From contig KB904821.1 of NCBI GenBank assembly GCA_000380225.1, forward strand, positions 1,295,053 to 1,359,052: a stretch of DNA of 64,000 bases, given 5' to 3'. The notes under the pieces were generated by a model. The model did no database searches, was not told where the DNA came from, and saw only the letters and a list, made by a program, of their open reading frames with translations. The position numbers and the translations under genes were made by a program. Positions within the stretch are counted from its first letter, which is position 1. Every line of letters starts with the position of its first letter. The stretch comes from a filamentous cyanobacterium ESFC-1 (GTDB lineage: Bacteria > Cyanobacteriota > Cyanobacteriia > Cyanobacteriales > Spirulinaceae). Shown here one piece after another: positions 63,421 through 64,000 of the stretch.

Positions 63421-64000
63421 ATGGAAGGATGTTTGCGCGTTGGGCAACAAGCCCCCGACTTTACCGCAACTGTCGTTACCGACCAAGAATTTAAAACCAT
63501 AAAATTATCGGATTATCGCGGTCAATACGTTGTTTTATTTTTCTATCCTTTGGACTTTACCTTCGTTTGTCCCACTGAAATTACAGCATTTAGCGATCGC
63601 GTCGAAGAATTCACAAAAGTCAATACTCAAATTTTAGGCGTATCGGTTGATAGCGAATTTTCTCACCTCGCTTGGACACAAACCGACCGGAAAGAAGGCG
63701 GTGTGGGTGATGTAACTTACCCGTTGGTTTCTGACATCAAAAAAGAAATTAGCAACGCTTACAACGTCCTCGACCCTGAAGCCGGAGTTGCCTTGCGCGG
63801 ATTATTTATTATTGATAAAGAAGGCATTATTCAACACTCTACCATCAACAACCTTTCTTTTGGTCGCAGCGTCGATGAAACCCTCCGCACTCTCAAAGCC
63901 ATTCAATACGTCCAAAGCCACCCCGATGAAGTTTGTCCGGCAGGTTGGCAAGAAGGCGACAAAACGATGATTCCTGACCCGGAAAAATCGAAAGTTTACT
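63421..64000 (+). CDS. 2-Cys peroxiredoxin (partial, runs off window)
   Basis: First 193 codons, open at the window end; the family is about 195-205 residues, so almost complete. Peroxidatic Cys in [13 protein letters not shown] near residue 47, resolving Cys in [11 protein letters not shown] near 177. It reduces hydrogen peroxide and organic peroxides with thioredoxin-type donors. AAGGAG lies 12 nt before the ATG. Confidence 0.96.
   Translation, partial: MEGCLRVGQQAPDFTATVVTDQEFKTIKLSDYRGQYVVLFFYPLDFTFVCPTEITAFSDRVEEFTKVNTQILGVSVDSEFSHLAWTQTDRKEGGVGDVTYPLVSDIKKEISNAYNVLDPEAGVALRGLFIIDKEGIIQHSTINNLSFGRSVDETLRTLKAIQYVQSHPDEVCPAGWQEGDKTMIPDPEKSKVY

Overview
The window is a chromosomal segment of a cyanobacterium, most likely a filamentous or oscillatorian form; that last point is a guess from repeat content. 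The evidence is a geranylgeranyl reductase of chlorophyll biosynthesis (ChlP), many copies of the HIP1 octamer GCGATCGC on both strands, cyanobacterial-type families (Sll0314/Alr1393 TPR protein, DUF1400 hydrolase, PATAN response regulator, MASE1/PAS/GAF hybrid kinase) and abundant heptanucleotide tandem repeats (STRRs). I found no rRNA, tRNA, CRISPR array or prophage. The window starts in intergenic sequence and ends inside a 2-Cys peroxiredoxin gene.

Layout. 0-7 kb: ATP sulfurylase; a 700-bp repeat cluster; an NFACT (Rqc2/RqcH-type) gene divergent from remA-gmk; then a minus-strand unit of a zinc-ribbon protein, the proteasome-like protease Anbu and a DUF4129 protein. 7-9 kb: an oxidoreductase and a methyltransferase. 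9.7-17.2 kb: three overlapping signalling genes (REC-GGDEF-EAL, REC-histidine kinase, MASE1 hybrid kinase). 17-25.5 kb: a small conserved protein running into the end of a Ser/Thr kinase, a diguanylate cyclase, an AmiC-like amidase, a receiver protein and a PatA-like regulator. 25.9-38.6 kb: mixed housekeeping and cell-envelope genes (Uma2, ABC permease, SemiSWEET, chlP, PP2C phosphatase, argH, GIY-YIG, GT2, a two-headed peptidoglycan hydrolase, TPR protein). 39-44 kb: a GH13 alpha-glucosidase, a secreted five-repeat protein and a repeat-rich spacer. 44.4-53.4 kb: tig-clpP-clpX-hydrolase facing asd-dapA-rnj, an arrangement I recall from other cyanobacteria. 53.4-64 kb: sbcD, an unusual cysH, ilvN, a receiver protein, two esterase-like genes, a CRP-family regulator, DUF1400, DUF1517 and the peroxiredoxin.

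Mobile-element relics and repeats explain most non-coding space. Two spacers (42.63-42.82 kb plus strand; 55.62-55.80 kb minus strand) carry sequence resembling the right end / omega-RNA of IS200/IS605 TnpB elements, with no tnpB nearby. A third spacer (56.69-56.91 kb) carries a fragment resembling the C-terminus of an IscB/IsrB-type protein. A family of hairpin elements with CTGC-GYGACACA termini occurs at 1.4-1.7, 33.2 and 42.6-43.0 kb. Heptamer STRR arrays sit directly against the start codons of four genes and inside the 3' end of another; the largest array contains a perfect 130-bp repeat at a 140-bp period.

The most checkable oddities are the CysH protein lacking its catalytic ECG(I/L)H tail, the orphan omega-RNA-like relics, the start-codon-abutting STRRs and the higher-order duplication in the 23.4-kb STRR. 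No complete novel defence or biosynthetic system is evident.
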